Below are positions 1 through 40,200 of a stretch of DNA of 64,000 bases, in pieces. Position 1 is the first letter of the stretch; each line of letters starts with the position of its first letter. The DNA is taken from assembly GCF_963576545.1 (NCBI RefSeq), contig NC_083656.1:1353640-1417639 (forward strand), given 5' to 3'. The notes beneath the pieces were generated by a model. It made no database searches. It was not told where the DNA came from and saw nothing but the letters and a program-made list of their open reading frames with translations. Made by a program: the position numbers and the translations under genes. This DNA is from Limanda limanda. Taxonomy: Eukaryota; Chordata; Actinopteri; Pleuronectiformes; Pleuronectidae.

Positions 1-37
1 CCTGAGACGGACACACAGACACATATTTAGATTTTAC

Positions 38-26923
<26,886 letters not shown>

Positions 26924-28016
26924 CTGTCCACTCTGTCTTCACGGGCGTCTCTGCTCCATGCTTCCTGTGTCTGGATGTAAAAGTCAGTCACATCCACCAT
27001 GTCTGCAAAACCTCTGTGACACTGTTCAGACAAGCTCCTCTTCCTCAGGGACTTTGACCAGTCGTAAATATCCATAAAAAACTCTATGGCTGTAGAGACC
27101 TGTTATATTATCATCAGTTACTCATGTGATTTTTATTATTCTAGACAATTTTACCATTTTAGACGCCGACACAGATTTTAGGGAGGTAAAAAGGGAGGAG
27201 TGAGGCTCAGCTGTCAATCAGGACGTCTCAGCCCATCTTTATACGATCAAATCACCAATTCAAACCAAACTTATCAGGAACATGAAGACTTGAACAAACA
27301 TTGACAAAGATTTATCTCACATCTACTCTGATTTGATTTATTTTTGTCATATCTGCTAACGTGGAGAATGAAGGGTTTATGAGGAGTACTGCAGCCAGCC
27401 ACCAGGGAGCGATGGAGATGCTTTGATTTGACTATGAGAGAATCATCATGTCATCCATCTTTAATCACTATGTCTGTGTAAACTAATATATTTGTGATGA
27501 TCAACACATCACAGACCAGAAACCAAAGATATTCAATTTGGGGTAAAATAAAACAGAGGAAGCAGCAAATGATCACATTTGAACGAGTGGAGCCACTAAA
27601 TGTTCAGAATCTTTCTTAATCAATGATTTGAACAATAAATTATCAATAATCCAACAATCACATTTTATTTGTATGGCCCATATTCACAAGTTGTCTCAGG
27701 ACCTAACATCCTCTGTTCTGAACCCTAGAAAATAAGACGATTAAAAACTGAATAAAAAGTTAAAGTGACTGATTAGATATGTGACATAACAACAGAGAAA
27801 CTAATAACGACTCTTATTTGCTTCTATGAACATCTGAGCTGAATTCAGACGATGACACAAAGATGATTTACTGAGTTTTGATCTGGTAATGTTGCAGCTC
27901 AGTTTGAACAAGGATCAGAACTTCACATACAGAGTTTTACTGTGTACTCTGCACAGTGTGGTAGTACTCTGCACAGTGTGGTAGTACTTTTACAGTATAA
28001 ACAGATATTCACTCAC

Positions 28017-28280
28017 CTTCTGGTTCTCAGCTGCAGATGAAATGATCAGGAAACGTTTATAAGACCTGAGAGATACAACTGTAAGAGGACGTCAACAAAT
28101 GAATCCACTGAAGTGAAACTTTCCGAATAATCTCTTTTTTGTTTAGAATGTTACCTGTTAAATTACAAAATATGATCTTAAGTAAACATATATCTGTTCA
28201 GGTCTTTAAATCTTCAGTTAAATTCACTAAGTAAGAGATTTCTTCACTTTGTTTTAGTGAGTAATTTATTGACGGTCCCT
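28017..28280 (-). other. rnf213: probable non-coding first exon of rnf213
   Basis: A good donor (GAACCAGAAG then gtgagtga on the minus strand) ends a likely 5' UTR exon at 28,017. Matching acceptors precede the ATG-containing exon near 27,092-27,103. The upper border is only an estimate, set by the ISRE at 28,287. Within the intron (27,104-28,016) I see only AT-rich sequence and a 20-bp duplication near 27,941-28,000. Confidence 0.45.
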
Positions 28281-28286
28281 GAACTG

Positions 28287-28302
28287 AGTTTCAGTTTCAT
28301 TT
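28287..28302 (-). promoter_or_regulatory. interferon-stimulated response element (ISRE) upstream of rnf213
   Basis: On the minus strand the sequence reads GAAATGAAACTGAAACT, which contains a perfect GAAACTGAAACT ISRE core plus a third GAAA repeat. It lies directly upstream of the predicted non-coding first exon and about 1.2 kb upstream of the coding exon. Mammalian RNF213 is interferon-inducible, so binding by ISGF3/IRF factors is the natural reading. Function is inferred from motif and position only. Confidence 0.7.
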
Positions 28303-28659
28303 CTCCCAGAATCGCAACAAACATGAAACTTACGCAAGAGGCGTAACTGAAATCGCGCAAATTACGTAAACTCGGACGTTTGTGTTTAAAGTCAAAAACC
28401 TGAGTAACAGTTAACATCTCTAAATGTAGACTGTTGCTTCTTTAGTTTAAACTTTGTTGTAATTCACAGATGCGATGTCTAAATATTATATATTATATTA
28501 TCATGTTTCTCTCAGATACAGAAACGTTTGTTCAATAAATTAAAATAACAATCAGGTAAATTTCCACTTTCTGTGGCTTAAAGCATATTAATGACTTTAG
28601 TGTATTGAGACTTTTTGTATGAACTTAATAATAAATAATATTAACAACACATACAGTTC

Positions 28660-28665
28660 TTTATT
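28660..28665 (-). terminator. possible polyadenylation signal for the secreted-protein gene
   Basis: AATAAA on the minus strand, 442 bp past the stop at 29,107. The stretch 28,670-29,106 is AT-rich with no ORF and fits a 3' UTR. Confidence 0.35.
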
Positions 28666-29106
28666 CAAAATCTATTGTGTTCTGTGGAAGATTCACTTCT
28701 GCCTCATCACTGTGGAGAATGAAAACTCAGAGCTGACAATTGTTTTCATGACTCAGCAGTTCTGTGCTTTTTAGTTTTGTATTTAACACATTAAGTATAT
28801 TTTCTTGATATGAAATCATTCCTGCAGTTTCTGACGTGTGATACATTTACTCAAGTGCAAATATGAGGAACTTATACATTTAAAACATTTGTTAAACCAG
28901 CTACAACCGTAAAAAGTGATCTACAAACAAATGCATCAGTTACAATAATCTTTAATAACAATAAAGATAGTGTTAATACAAGATAAGATATGTACATGAC
29001 CTCCTCACACTGAAACCATGGAGGTGGTGATAAAACCGAAAAATAAAATCTCTATATAAAACATTACAGCAAACAGGATTCTGATGCTTCATCCTCAGTT
29101 TCCTCC

Positions 29107-30765
29107 TCAGTCCTGAGGAGCTGCAGGTTTCTGGATTCTCCGGACCACCACCCTGGTCCTCCTCCCCGGAGGTCGGCTCCCAGCAGCCACCACGTCTCCC
29201 AGCAGGGCGCCCGGGGGTCTGGGTTCGCCTCGGGGGGCTGCAGGGCTCCTTCCCGACCGCACGCCGTCCACGAAGTCCTCCACCCCGTCAAACCTGAGGG
29301 TGAGGTCGGCCAGACGCTCCTTCAGGGCGTTGAACTCCTTGTAGAGATCCCCGAGGGCGTCGGACAGGGGCTGGATCCTGAAACTCAAATGAGTGAATAA
29401 ATGAAAAAGTCATCCTCACCGACAGAGTCCCAGAAGGTTCCCAGAGGAGAATCACCTCCCGTAGTCGGGCAGCACAGTGTTGTGGTCGTGCAGCAGCAGA
29501 TCTTTGACCTGCGTCATGATGGCGTACTTCCAGTTGTCTAAGACCAGCGTGAGGTTGGAACAGCTTCTGGTGCTCGTCCTCTCTGCTTCAGGTGAGAAGG
29601 AACCAGAGGGAAACACAGAATCACTGCAGAGGCTGAAGAGCGTCTCCATCAACACCATCAACACCATCAACACCAGGATTCAACCATTAAACCAGGATTC
29701 AACCATTAAACCAGGATCCAACAATTAAACCAGGATTCAACCATTAAACCAGGATCCAACCATTAAACCAGGATCCAACCATTAAACCAGGATCCAACCA
29801 TTAAACCAGGATCCAACCATTAAACCAGGATTCAACCATTAAACCAGGATCCAACAATTAAACCAGGATCCAACAATTAAACCAGGATTCAACCATTAAA
29901 CCAGGATCCAACCATTAAACCAGGATCCAACCATTAAACCAGGATCCAACCATTAAACCAGGATTCAACCATTAAACCAGGATCCAACCATTAAACCAGG
30001 ATTCAACCATTAAACCAGGATCCAACCATTAAACCAGGATCCAACAATTAAACCAGGATTCAACCATTAAACCAGGATCCAACCATTAAACCAGGATCCA
30101 ACCATTAAACCAGGATCCAACCATTAAACCAGGATTCAACCATTAAACCAGGATCCAACAATTAAACCAGGATCCAACCATTAAACCAGGATCCAACCAT
30201 TAAACCAGGATCCAACCATTAAACCAGGATCCAACCATTAAACCAGGATTCAAACCACACACATGAATCATCAGGGAAGAAACTGATTTGAATCAAAAAG
30301 CGAACAATGAGAAATGAGAGCAAAGAAATCTGACCTAGATGTAAAATATCATCAATAAAATCTACTGAAATATTAATAAATACTTGCTAAATAGCATTGG
30401 AATTAGAATATATCTCAAATGTTTATTTACAACCTGTTCACAGGAGGCTTTTTAAAAGTTAAAATAAAAAACACAACACGTGACGATAACGTTAAAATAC
30501 TGTTTGTGTTTGAAGCTTTTGTGTGAAGTTTGTGTCGACATTAATACACTGTTACATAATATATTATAACTGTAACAACTTTATCTTAATTTGACATTGA
30601 AATGTTCTAAACGCAGGAGGAAGATGAAATGAGGAAAGTTAAAGTTGATCTTCTTCTCCACTCACCTTCGTTCCTCAGACCCACGTCTGCTCTGTGAGTT
30701 GTTTTCTGTCTCTGAGCTGCAGACTGAGTCAGCACCAGGATGAAGACGAGTCCAGCAGCCTTCAT
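29107..30765 (-). CDS. small secreted protein, family not recognised (165 residues, 3 exons)
   Basis: Exons are 30666..30765, 29456..29582 and 29107..29377, all in phase (498 nt, 165 residues plus stop). The N-terminus [18 protein letters not shown] is a clear signal peptide. The mature part has one cysteine next to an N-glycosylation sequon (SCSNLT), the motif [20 protein letters not shown] and an amphipathic helix [20 protein letters not shown]. The tail is Pro/Arg/Gly-rich, containing [13 protein letters not shown]. That layout suggests a short secreted coiled-coil protein. I do not recognise the family. The helical part loosely recalls PLAC9-type small secreted proteins but this is not a claim of homology. 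A likely non-coding first exon ends at a donor near 30,868. The acceptor of exon 2 could be two codon-neutral bases different. Intron 1 is mostly a 19-bp minisatellite. Confidence 0.75.
29671..30252. repeat. 19-bp minisatellite, about 30 copies, in intron 1 of the secreted-protein gene
   Basis: The unit is AACCATTAAACCAGGATCC with C/T and C/A variants interspersed. It fills most of the 1.08-kb intron between 29,583 and 30,665. The remainder (30,253-30,665) is AT-rich without features. Confidence 0.95.
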
Positions 30766-31794
30766 CCTTCAATCTGCGTCTGCACACACAAGAACACACG
30801 TTACTGTGAACTGCTGAGTCACACCATGAAGAATTACATCCTCACGTGCAGTGAATATTAACAGTACCTGCAGTGGAGTCAGAGAATCCTGTGTGGACGG
30901 AGCAGAGTCCTGGTATCAGATTATTAACTGAGGAGGAGGGAAGGTCTCCAGAAGCCCCTCCCACATGAGGTCAGTTATCAGGATTTTACTTCAAGTTCAA
31001 ACTTCAACAGAAGACAAAGACGTTCATCTTGATCTGAACTCACAGTTTTCACTGAAACAAGCCTGTGTCCTTCTCTGTAAACCTCATTAAGCAGCAGGAG
31101 CAGAGGAACAGACCAGGGATCGGTTCTGAAGGAGCTCCAGCTCCAACGTGTCTGATGTTTCACATTCCTGCTCCTCATCTGGTTCCCATCCAGAGGAGCT
31201 CGACCCACTGGACTCCACCTGCTCTCGTCACTCATGTTCAAACATCTGTCGTGTGGAGGCAGAACACCGACAGAGGCGGAGCTCAGCAAAACCTAAAGAT
31301 AAATCACCAGAGCTCAGCTGATGTGGATTATTGGAGCTGGAAGTCGATACTGATATCTGGGGGTAAAACATTTGATGGTGTCTAAAAAAGCTCAATGATT
31401 TATAACTCTTACAACAATCGTAACTGAGGTTTGATATTTAACAGTTTAACCATTAATTTTAGTAGCAATGACCATAAACAGAAAAGCAGCCAAATAAATA
31501 TAATTTAAGTCAGAAAATAGTTTTTTGTATCATCAAACCCACACATGCTGATGCTATGGGATCATAGTGATTGTTTTTATTCAGCCAACAATGAAATTGG
31601 TCGAGCTCTAAAAATCAAGGGTTGTTTAAAGTCTATGTGGAAAACTGTTTGTGTTAAAATAAAAATAAAAATTACCCACTTCTCATAAACCAGTTGATTA
31701 TTTGTATGAAGACGTGAAAGTGATGAAAACCCAGAAAGGCTGACGTCAGTAATCGGACACGATGCATCAAAAAACAACAGAGACATTTTGTGCA

Positions 31795-34224
31795 AAAGGA
31801 ATTTTTGTTGTTTATTTCATTTTTTTTTTTTTTTTAAATTCTATTTTGTTTCAAATCTGGATGAACAGCACACGCCTCTCTGCGTCCTCTGTGAACTCAG
31901 CTCAGCAAACGGGTCCGGACCAGTACAAAAAGAGAAGCTCGCTGCCGGCCGTTACCGTGACATCAGAGAAGATGCTCTCACATTATTCACACGAGGGGGG
32001 GGGGGCAAAAACAATCCAAGCATTTTCAATCCACAATTAAAATATATTCTCACTTCATCCATGGAATTACTGTCAAGCTCTTACGAAGAAGCACACGTCT
32101 CATAAATATCTAAATGTGCGAGGGCCCGTTTCCCTGGAGACGACCCCGGGGTCAACTCCACAGCTTCTAGTGATTCGCTCAGTTTTCTTTCTGGAGGTTA
32201 AGTTGAGATAACAGTGCAAAGTGCAGAGTTACGTGATGTCATCGATATGTTTGAGTCTAATTCAGTCGACGACAGTCAGCAGCGAACGAATCCAGGTCGT
32301 GAATTCAAATGATTCCAGATCAGTCAGATGATGGGTTAGGGTTAGATGGGTTATATGGGAAACTGCCATTTGTTGTTTTCTTTAAGAATCTGTGTCATTT
32401 GCTATTTAAGAATAAAAAACACCAAATTGTCTTATTTGTGATTCCCTCATATTATATTAAAGTCATTTTGGTGCTCAAATGCTATTCGTCTTCTAAACTA
32501 CACTTTAAAGCAACACTTTGGAGCTTTGACTGAGCAACAGCGCCCCCTGCAGTCACACAGGCTCAGTGTACGAGCCATGACTTTATCCGTCTATCAATGT
32601 GTTTGAGATGTTTCTGATCATTTTGGACGAAGTGGAGACAAAGGAAACATGTTGCTGGCGCATGTTAATGATGTTAAACCAGAACTGAACCTAAATGAAT
32701 CAAACGTTTAAGTCTTGGTCCCAATATTCAAAACCCAGAGGAAACTAAGAAGTTAGAGAAGTTTTAACTGGAGATCCGGATACATCTCCACGGACTGGAA
32801 CATGTTAAAGGGAAAGTTTCTCTAAAGTATTTTTAATGGAATATGAAGATCGTCTTGTTTTATCTGTCTTGAGCTTTAGAGAAGTTTTGTTCTGTGACAT
32901 TTCTGTTAAAAGCAGAGGAACTGAACTTTGTAAATGTCGTGAGCGTCACATATTAAATATCCTTTATTGTTCTAGATAAAGACAATGGGCATTTATCTCA
33001 GGGTTTCATCTGCTTCTCACACTGTTTTCAGACTGAGCTGCAACAGAGACACTGACATCTGTTCATCATTCAAGCTGCTGGAGGACGAGACATCAGAAGA
33101 GACACGAGACATCAGAAGAGACACGAGACATCAGAAGAGACACGAGACATCAGAAGAGACACGAGACATCAGAAGAGACACGAGACATCAGAAGAGACAG
33201 GCGATGTCCAACGTGTCTCTTTCTCTCCACATTGACCCACGACCTCTTTCTGTCCGAGCAGGAAAATCTTTAGAAGGCGACGGAACGACCCAGACGGGCT
33301 CGTCAGCGGAGAGACGCTGCTTCGGATCCGACGGCGAGAAAAAGGAAAGACGAGAACCAGGTGCTGGGGACGTGACGTGGTGGTGGTGGGGGGGGGAGTG
33401 GCGAGCACCAGTTGTTCCTATAAGCGCGTCGTGATGTAGACGATGGATGGTGATAGAATAAGCTTCGTCTTTCTGCCAAGTTCAAACCATCAAATCTAAA
33501 ATTCCAACAGAACAGTGAAAGCTCCTCAGGAACCACTCAGCGGAGGAATCGTCTCCCGGCTCCGATCCACGACTTTACTTTCCAAACATTTTTAAAAGAT
33601 ATTCAATAATGAAAATAAACTCTCTAGTGAAACGCAGCCGCTCGGGAGCTCGTCACATGACTGAACTCTAAGGAACTCGTCCTCGAGACCTGTGAGAACC
33701 TGACCGAGTCCACGCTGAAGATCCAAAAACATTTTAAGGTTTCGCTACAAATCAGATAAAAAAAAAGGAAAAGAAGAAGACGCTTCATTAAATAACAGTT
33801 TCATTCCTCAAATGTAATTCATACACAGCAAAATTCTCCAGAAGACGAAAGTGAGCGGGGGGGGGGGGGGGGGCACTGATGTGAGCGAACGTCCAAACAC
33901 TCGAGTCTCTGCTGTCGTCCCGGGTCACAGCAGGATCTATCTGAGCCACGGGGGGGTGGGAGGGGGGGGCTGTGGGCGGTGGGGGTTCAGGGGGAGGGGC
34001 CTCAGCCACAAGTGCTCGACGGTAAAGAACCGGCCACTCACCAGAGCCGCGGTGAGGAGGGACACAAAGAAAAGTCTGAGTGAACTTTATTCATTGAACC
34101 AACGGGATGTAAACGGCTGCACCCACCCCCCCCCACCCCCCTCGCCGGCGTCACAGCAGCCGGGTCCGGGTGCAGCGGCGTCATCGGCGAGTGGGCGGGG
34201 CTGCGTGAGCAAGGGAGGGAGGGG
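31795..34224 (-). other. nploc4: probable long 3' UTR of nploc4
   Basis: No coding sequence is evident between the nploc4 stop and an AATAAA on the minus strand at 31,811-31,816, next to a T/A run. The stretch holds a six-copy 19-bp repeat at 33,086-33,199, several G runs (33,386-33,398, 33,857-33,873, 33,951-33,970) and simple AT-rich sequence. Assignment as UTR is by position only. Confidence 0.4.
33086..33199. repeat. six-copy 19-bp tandem repeat
   Basis: The unit is CGAGACATCAGAAGAGACA, repeated six times almost without change. A plus-strand ORF through it is a by-product of the repeat. Confidence 0.95.
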
Positions 34225-37200
34225 TTAACCGTGGGGCAGGCTGCACATCTCACAGTGCTCGGTGCCGGGCTGGTTCATGAAGGTGCAGTGGAGGCAGGAC
34301 CACATGGAGGAGGAGGAGGCCGGGACCGAGGGGCCCCCCCCCATGGCCCCGAACCCCAGAGAGCTGGAGGACTGCCCCCCCACCGTGCCTGGAACACAGG
34401 AGACCGATTAAATCACTGATTGCCCGATCAAGAGAAATTCAGCATTTAACGTATAAATATATATATTGTGTATGAATCGGAGGCAGATCGGTGTGTGTGT
34501 GTGAATGAGTCGGACTGTGTGTGTCTGTGTGTGTCTGTGTGTGTCTGTGTGTGTGTCTGTGTGTGTCTGTGTGTGTGTGTGTGTGTGTCTGTGTGTGTGT
34601 CTGTGTGTGTGTCTGTGTGTGTCTGTGTGTGTGTCTGTGTGTGTCTGTGTGTGTGTGTCTGTGTGTGTGTGTCTGTGTGTGTCAGTGACTCACTGCACAG
34701 CTGCTCGATGGTGGCCCACTGCTCAGACCTCTTCCAGGTCTGAGCCAGTTCCTCGTTGGAAGTCTTCACGGCCTCCAGCAGCAGCCCGATGCTGTCCTGC
34801 AACAAACACAAAACACAGAATCATCAACCTGCTCCACACGGACACGTTCAGGAAACTGGAAACAAAACCAGTTGCAGGGTTTTGGTTTCGTGAGCCTCGG
34901 TGTCATAGACTATATCTGATGAGGCGGCTCGGCACAGAAAGATGATTTCTCTTTTCTTTATTTCTCAAATCAAACGCACTTGTGATGGTAACGAGCGGCC
35001 AGTCTGAGAATCGAATGAACAAAGGTTCCGAGTGAGAAACGTCCTCACACCACTGAGCACTTCCAGATGTGGACTTACTCTCAGAGGCATGACTTCATTG
35101 GTGACGAGGAAGAGGAGCAGATGGAAGTCGGACACGATGTCCAAGAAAGCCGTGGAGGTGCACTGGGACAGGTACGTGGCTAAACTGTGGAAGTCCTGCA
35201 CAGACACACAACACAACACAACACATGTCACTTCCTCTGAGCTGTAAACATGAAGCTGGAACTGCTGCTTCAGGTTGAAATACACAGATGAAGGCAAAAG
35301 TGGACGGAAGAAAAACTTTGTATCGTGGCTGCAGCCCAATAATTACCCTCAGTTATACAAAACATGTGATGATTATTAGAAATGGTTACAGCCTTCAAGA
35401 TGTGTGTGTGTGAGTGTGTGTGTGTGTCTCTCCTGCCCTCTTACTTGAGTCTCTCCGAGTATATCACGGTTCTCGATGGGGAAGGGTTGTTTGGCGCAGA
35501 AGGTGAACTGAGGATCCTTTGGAAACGTGGTGGTGATCTTTAAAAGGGTTAAAAAAAGGGAATTTAGACTAAATGCTGCCTGAATACATACGTGTGCTTA
35601 GTATGTTCAACACCAAATGTTACTCACATCTATAATGAGATACTCCACAGGAAGAGGCCGAGCCAGAAACGTGACATCGTTTCCAAACTTGTCTGTGTCC
35701 TGTTGGATTCAAACGAAAATCTCAACATCTGGATTAACTGAGTCATGACACCTGGCCCTAAGAATCTGGAAGATATTATCCAGCTCATTTTTATAATGAT
35801 CAGTAGAATGTTAGATCCTTCTCATGTATGCGCTGGTACCTTGAAGAAGACGTCGGGGACGTACTGCTCCGAGCTGGACTCTTTAGCGTAGCCCAGCTCG
35901 GGGGCGTCCTTGCAGGGCAGCAGACACTCGTCTCTCACCAGGGCCATGCACTGGTTGGACACCTGGTATCCTTCAAAGTGCACCTGGTTGTCTGGACTTC
36001 CTGCAGGCAGCAGAGACACAGGCTGATGCACTCGTGGGATTAAACCCGGATAAAATCAATGAAAAGACTAATAAGGTTTAACACATGACATCATTGAACA
36101 GTTGTGTTGTCCGTGTCACTGTGGTGTGCAGAGTATTTAAATCTTCTGCCCAACACATGCAGATCATTTGCAAACACGCTACGTCTTCACACCATGGAAA
36201 GTCAAACAGATGGACCTCGGCCCCGGCTGGAATCACATGTGCATCATGACATCAGCTTTGGCTGCAGAGCCTCATTAGTGCAATGAGCAGTGATGAGGTC
36301 ACCACAACGCTGTGTGACCTCAAATAGAAGAGATTTTGTGCGTTTAGAACAGAAGAGTAAACACTTGGCGTTGATTCCACAGAGAGTTGTTCTCACACAG
36401 CATGTGGCTTGAGTTACAGCGTTAATCTGGCCTCTAAATTACAGCCCACACAGAGTAGATACTCAAGAGGAATGGAAATAAACACACGACAGCCACCTGA
36501 CAGGCCTGGACTGAGTGAGAACATCTGTAGAGAACAAATAGGTGAAGATACTCAATAACAAGTGTTTTGCAATAACACACAGAGTTTCTGCAGGTTTCAA
36601 TGAGTTCATTCTAAGACTTTTTACGATCTTAATGAATGAATTACACAGCTCAGCCCATAATGTTGCGCTGTTGGAAGAGAACGAGTTTCCTACTTCATAT
36701 GAAGCATTACGATATTTAACTGTAAAATCACAAGCAGCTGGAGATTCTTTGTGAAATAAACAGAATAACGATCAAAGTAACACATGTTGTGATCTTGAAG
36801 AAATCTAACATCAGCACTAAGTGAGGAAAATTATTTTCAGTTTTCACTTCAGCCTCGGAGGGAACGAAGACGTACCTGTCGCCAGCGCCGTCACAAATTT
36901 GGATCCGAAATGTCCGTCTCGCGAGAGTTTGCAGGGGTTTGAGTGTAGATTCTGGAAGTACCCTGCTGTGATGCACTCCTCTGCGCTCAGGAAGTGCGAG
37001 TCCTAACAGGAGAGAGAGCAATGATAAGTCCTGGAGGAGGAGGTCAGGAGGTCAGTCTGAGGAACAGGCTTCACCCTCACCTTGTTCCGTGTGTAGCGGA
37101 CAGTGCCTATCCTCGTATCCTCAGAGAGCAGGTCTGTGAAGATCCAGCCCACCTGGAAACCAGAGGAAGATTCAATCAGATTCAAATCCATCTGCTCAAT

Positions 37201-40200
37201 TCATAAAACAAAGAGGCATCCAAGAACACAACTGATCCACGGTCACATCACAGAGTAATGAGTCTGATATCATGACCAGAGAAAGAGGAACCAAGTTAAT
37301 TAACCAATGGATAAACCGTATCTGATGAAATCTACATAAACACCTTCACATGCAGTGTGTGAGTGAAGTGTTCAATGTCTCAACCAGAGAAAAGAAAAAT
37401 CCTGCCAGTTAAATGCAAAGTGGAAGACAGTAGAGCAAGGTTTAGATTTGCCCATCCGACCTTAACATTTCACATATTCCAGCACTACAGACCCATAAAA
37501 AACAGTTTGATTCCCTTCAAGTCCTCTGGTTGAACGTGTTCAAGCCTTTTCTGAATAATAAATCAATTTCTAGTCAGAGGCTGCGATACTTGGCCGTGAA
37601 AATCATAAATCTGCTTTATAACTCCTGCCAGCACAGTGTGGAAACACAATATGAAAAGCCCAGCTTGTCTACAGCCAATGAGAGCCGCTGAAGGACAGAG
37701 AGCCGACCTTGCACAGGCCCAGCTTGGCAGCAATTTCATCCACAGCTGCAGCTTTGGGATCCTCCAACATTTCCAGGTTGTTCTGAGTGGCATTCTGTAA
37801 CAGGGAAGAAGAAAAGAGTCTTAAATTCACCTGTAAGGTAAAAGCTCAACAAATGGTTGCTTACATGGTCAAAATGGATAATGGACAGTTCATAATTACG
37901 ATGATACTGAATGCAATTTAATGAGAATCTCTCACCTGTGGAGGTTCGTAGATAGCAGCCACCTCAGCTCTGATGCCCAGCGGGATGTCTTTGTGCTCAG
38001 TGTACTTTCCGTACAAGTATCCCATCCTCTGGCTGCCCGTCTTCCTCCAGAAGTCCAGGAAGCGGTTGGCAATGGTGTGGTTCTCAAACATGATGTTATC
38101 CACGTGTCGGTATTTCTGGAAGAAGAACACAATTCAATGATCTCTCTGTCAATTAGGGACGGGAATAGGCCGATACGATACTATCACGATACTTAGGTGG
38201 CGATACGATATGTATTGCGATTCTGTAAGTATTGCGATTCGATATTACGATTTCCTGGGATTTCTTTTGGTTATTTTTTTTTTTTTTAAATACTGGGCCA
38301 TGGAAAAATGTTGAATCATTCCTTCAAATACAACACAGTCAAATTCACTTAGAGCTTTACCAGTTTTATTTCAAATATTAACATTTACTTAATGACTGCC
38401 GGGCAGCCAATAGAGAAAATAAATAAAAATGTTCCCTATTATTGTATAGCCCCTGTCAACTGCACACAAACTGACAGATTAAGAAATGTTTGCCACTTAG
38501 GCTACTTTTAAACAATAAATAAAAGGTAAATTAAATAGAATGAATAAAAGTTTACTTAAAATATTAACTTTGAAATAAACAAAAAGTAGGCTATTGCTGT
38601 TTGCATGTAGGCGATGCAAAGCTAGTGCTTGGGTATGTTTCGATTCTTGTGCAAAAACAAGAGCTGGTCAACATGCTCTGGGGTGATGTTGGTTCCCCCC
38701 ATATATCCCCCCAGGTATAAACCAATAAATATGTTTAAAAAAAAAATATATATATTATTATTATTATTATTATTTTTTTTTTTAAATCGATTTGGGGATT
38801 TGGGAGGCAGCATATCGATTTAAAATTCGTCATTCACAAGAATCGCGATTTGTAACTGAATTGATTTTTTCCCCCCATCCCTACTGTCAATACAAACACA
38901 ATTGTCACGTGGTGGTGAGTACTTTTAAATAAAACATCTGATAAATGACTAATTGTAAACACTACTTTTTTAATGGCTTGCTCAAAATGGTGAACTGTAG
39001 CTTCATTGTCCCAGACACACACAGGTAGAGCTACATACTTGTCTGTTCAGTGTGAGCGCACTGGGCTGGCACTTGGTGCAGATACCCTCTGGCCAGGGAA
39101 GGTGGCCCTCACAGCCCGACTTGATCTTACAGCTGATGTTCTCCAGAGCCGCAAACTTCCCTCTGCAGGATGTGAAAACAGACTTAGGACCTGGAAACGA
39201 GATGGCTGCATTTCTATTGGAAGAATTAGAACAACTTCTCACTTATCAGATCCTCCGGTCAGCTTGCGAAGGTATGCGTGGAATGACATGTGCTTCACCG
39301 GTGGGTCCAGGTGATTCAGGTAGTCTTCGTCAAAAGGCTGAAAACGGAAAAGAGGCAGATCCTCAGCAGGTTGAAACTGTCCCACAGCATCGGTGTTAGC
39401 TTTACATCTTTCTGACTTTTCTTACCTCTAACGGTACACAGTGCACACACTTTCCAAGGGCACCATGGCGACATCTGTAACAAGATGAGGAGTGTGAGAG
39501 ATCGCAGAGAAACTCTTCACTTAACATACAACACCAGGACGTCTCCTCCTTACAATTGGGGATCTTTGTTCCTGTAGATCTTGCCGTCTTGCTTGGTCAG
39601 ATACTGATCAATTTCATCCTCCTGGACCAGGGTTGATGAGAAGGACCGAGGGATCATGTTGGACGATGAGGAAGATGAGGAGATGGACGGTAGCGATGAA
39701 GATGTGTGCGGGGTGGCCGTGTCCATCACCTCCCCGGAGGAGGAGCCTGAAGGATACAGATACAAGATGTCGCCATGCCTGAAGAAAATAAAGAGAAATA
39801 AGATGATTCACCAAAGAATATGGAAAAACATAAATAATAAAGGCAAAGAAATTCAATTGATAAATATAATAATAATAAACTAAAAATTTCTAGGGCTGCA
39901 AAGCAGCACTGGGTGGGCCAGGGCACATGCATTTTGAAGCGTTGCATGCTTTTTGCCTGAAAAAAACTAATAATGACCGAGGAAATATTGACACATAGAG
40001 CTGTTCTGGCTTGGACTCTGATCATGAGACAGAAGTTTGGTGTTGATAGGACAATGCACAGTGGAGTTATCACAACATCGTCTCCTTTGGTGAAGGATGA
40101 ACCTTCACCTTAACTCAACATTTGCACGGTTTGAGGACATGTCCAAATTCTGAGAGGGAGAGAGATGTGACCTTTGCAAGACATAAATATTCTCTGATCT

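Noticed and set aside
28332..28371. Palindromic TTACGCAAGAGGCGTAA and TTACGTAA near the rnf213 promoter
   Set aside because: Resemble bZIP/C/EBP sites, but short motifs like these are expected by chance and nothing else supports them.
29671..30252. Regularly spaced repeats considered as a CRISPR array
   Set aside because: Head-to-tail units without unique spacers in an intron of a vertebrate gene. It is a minisatellite.
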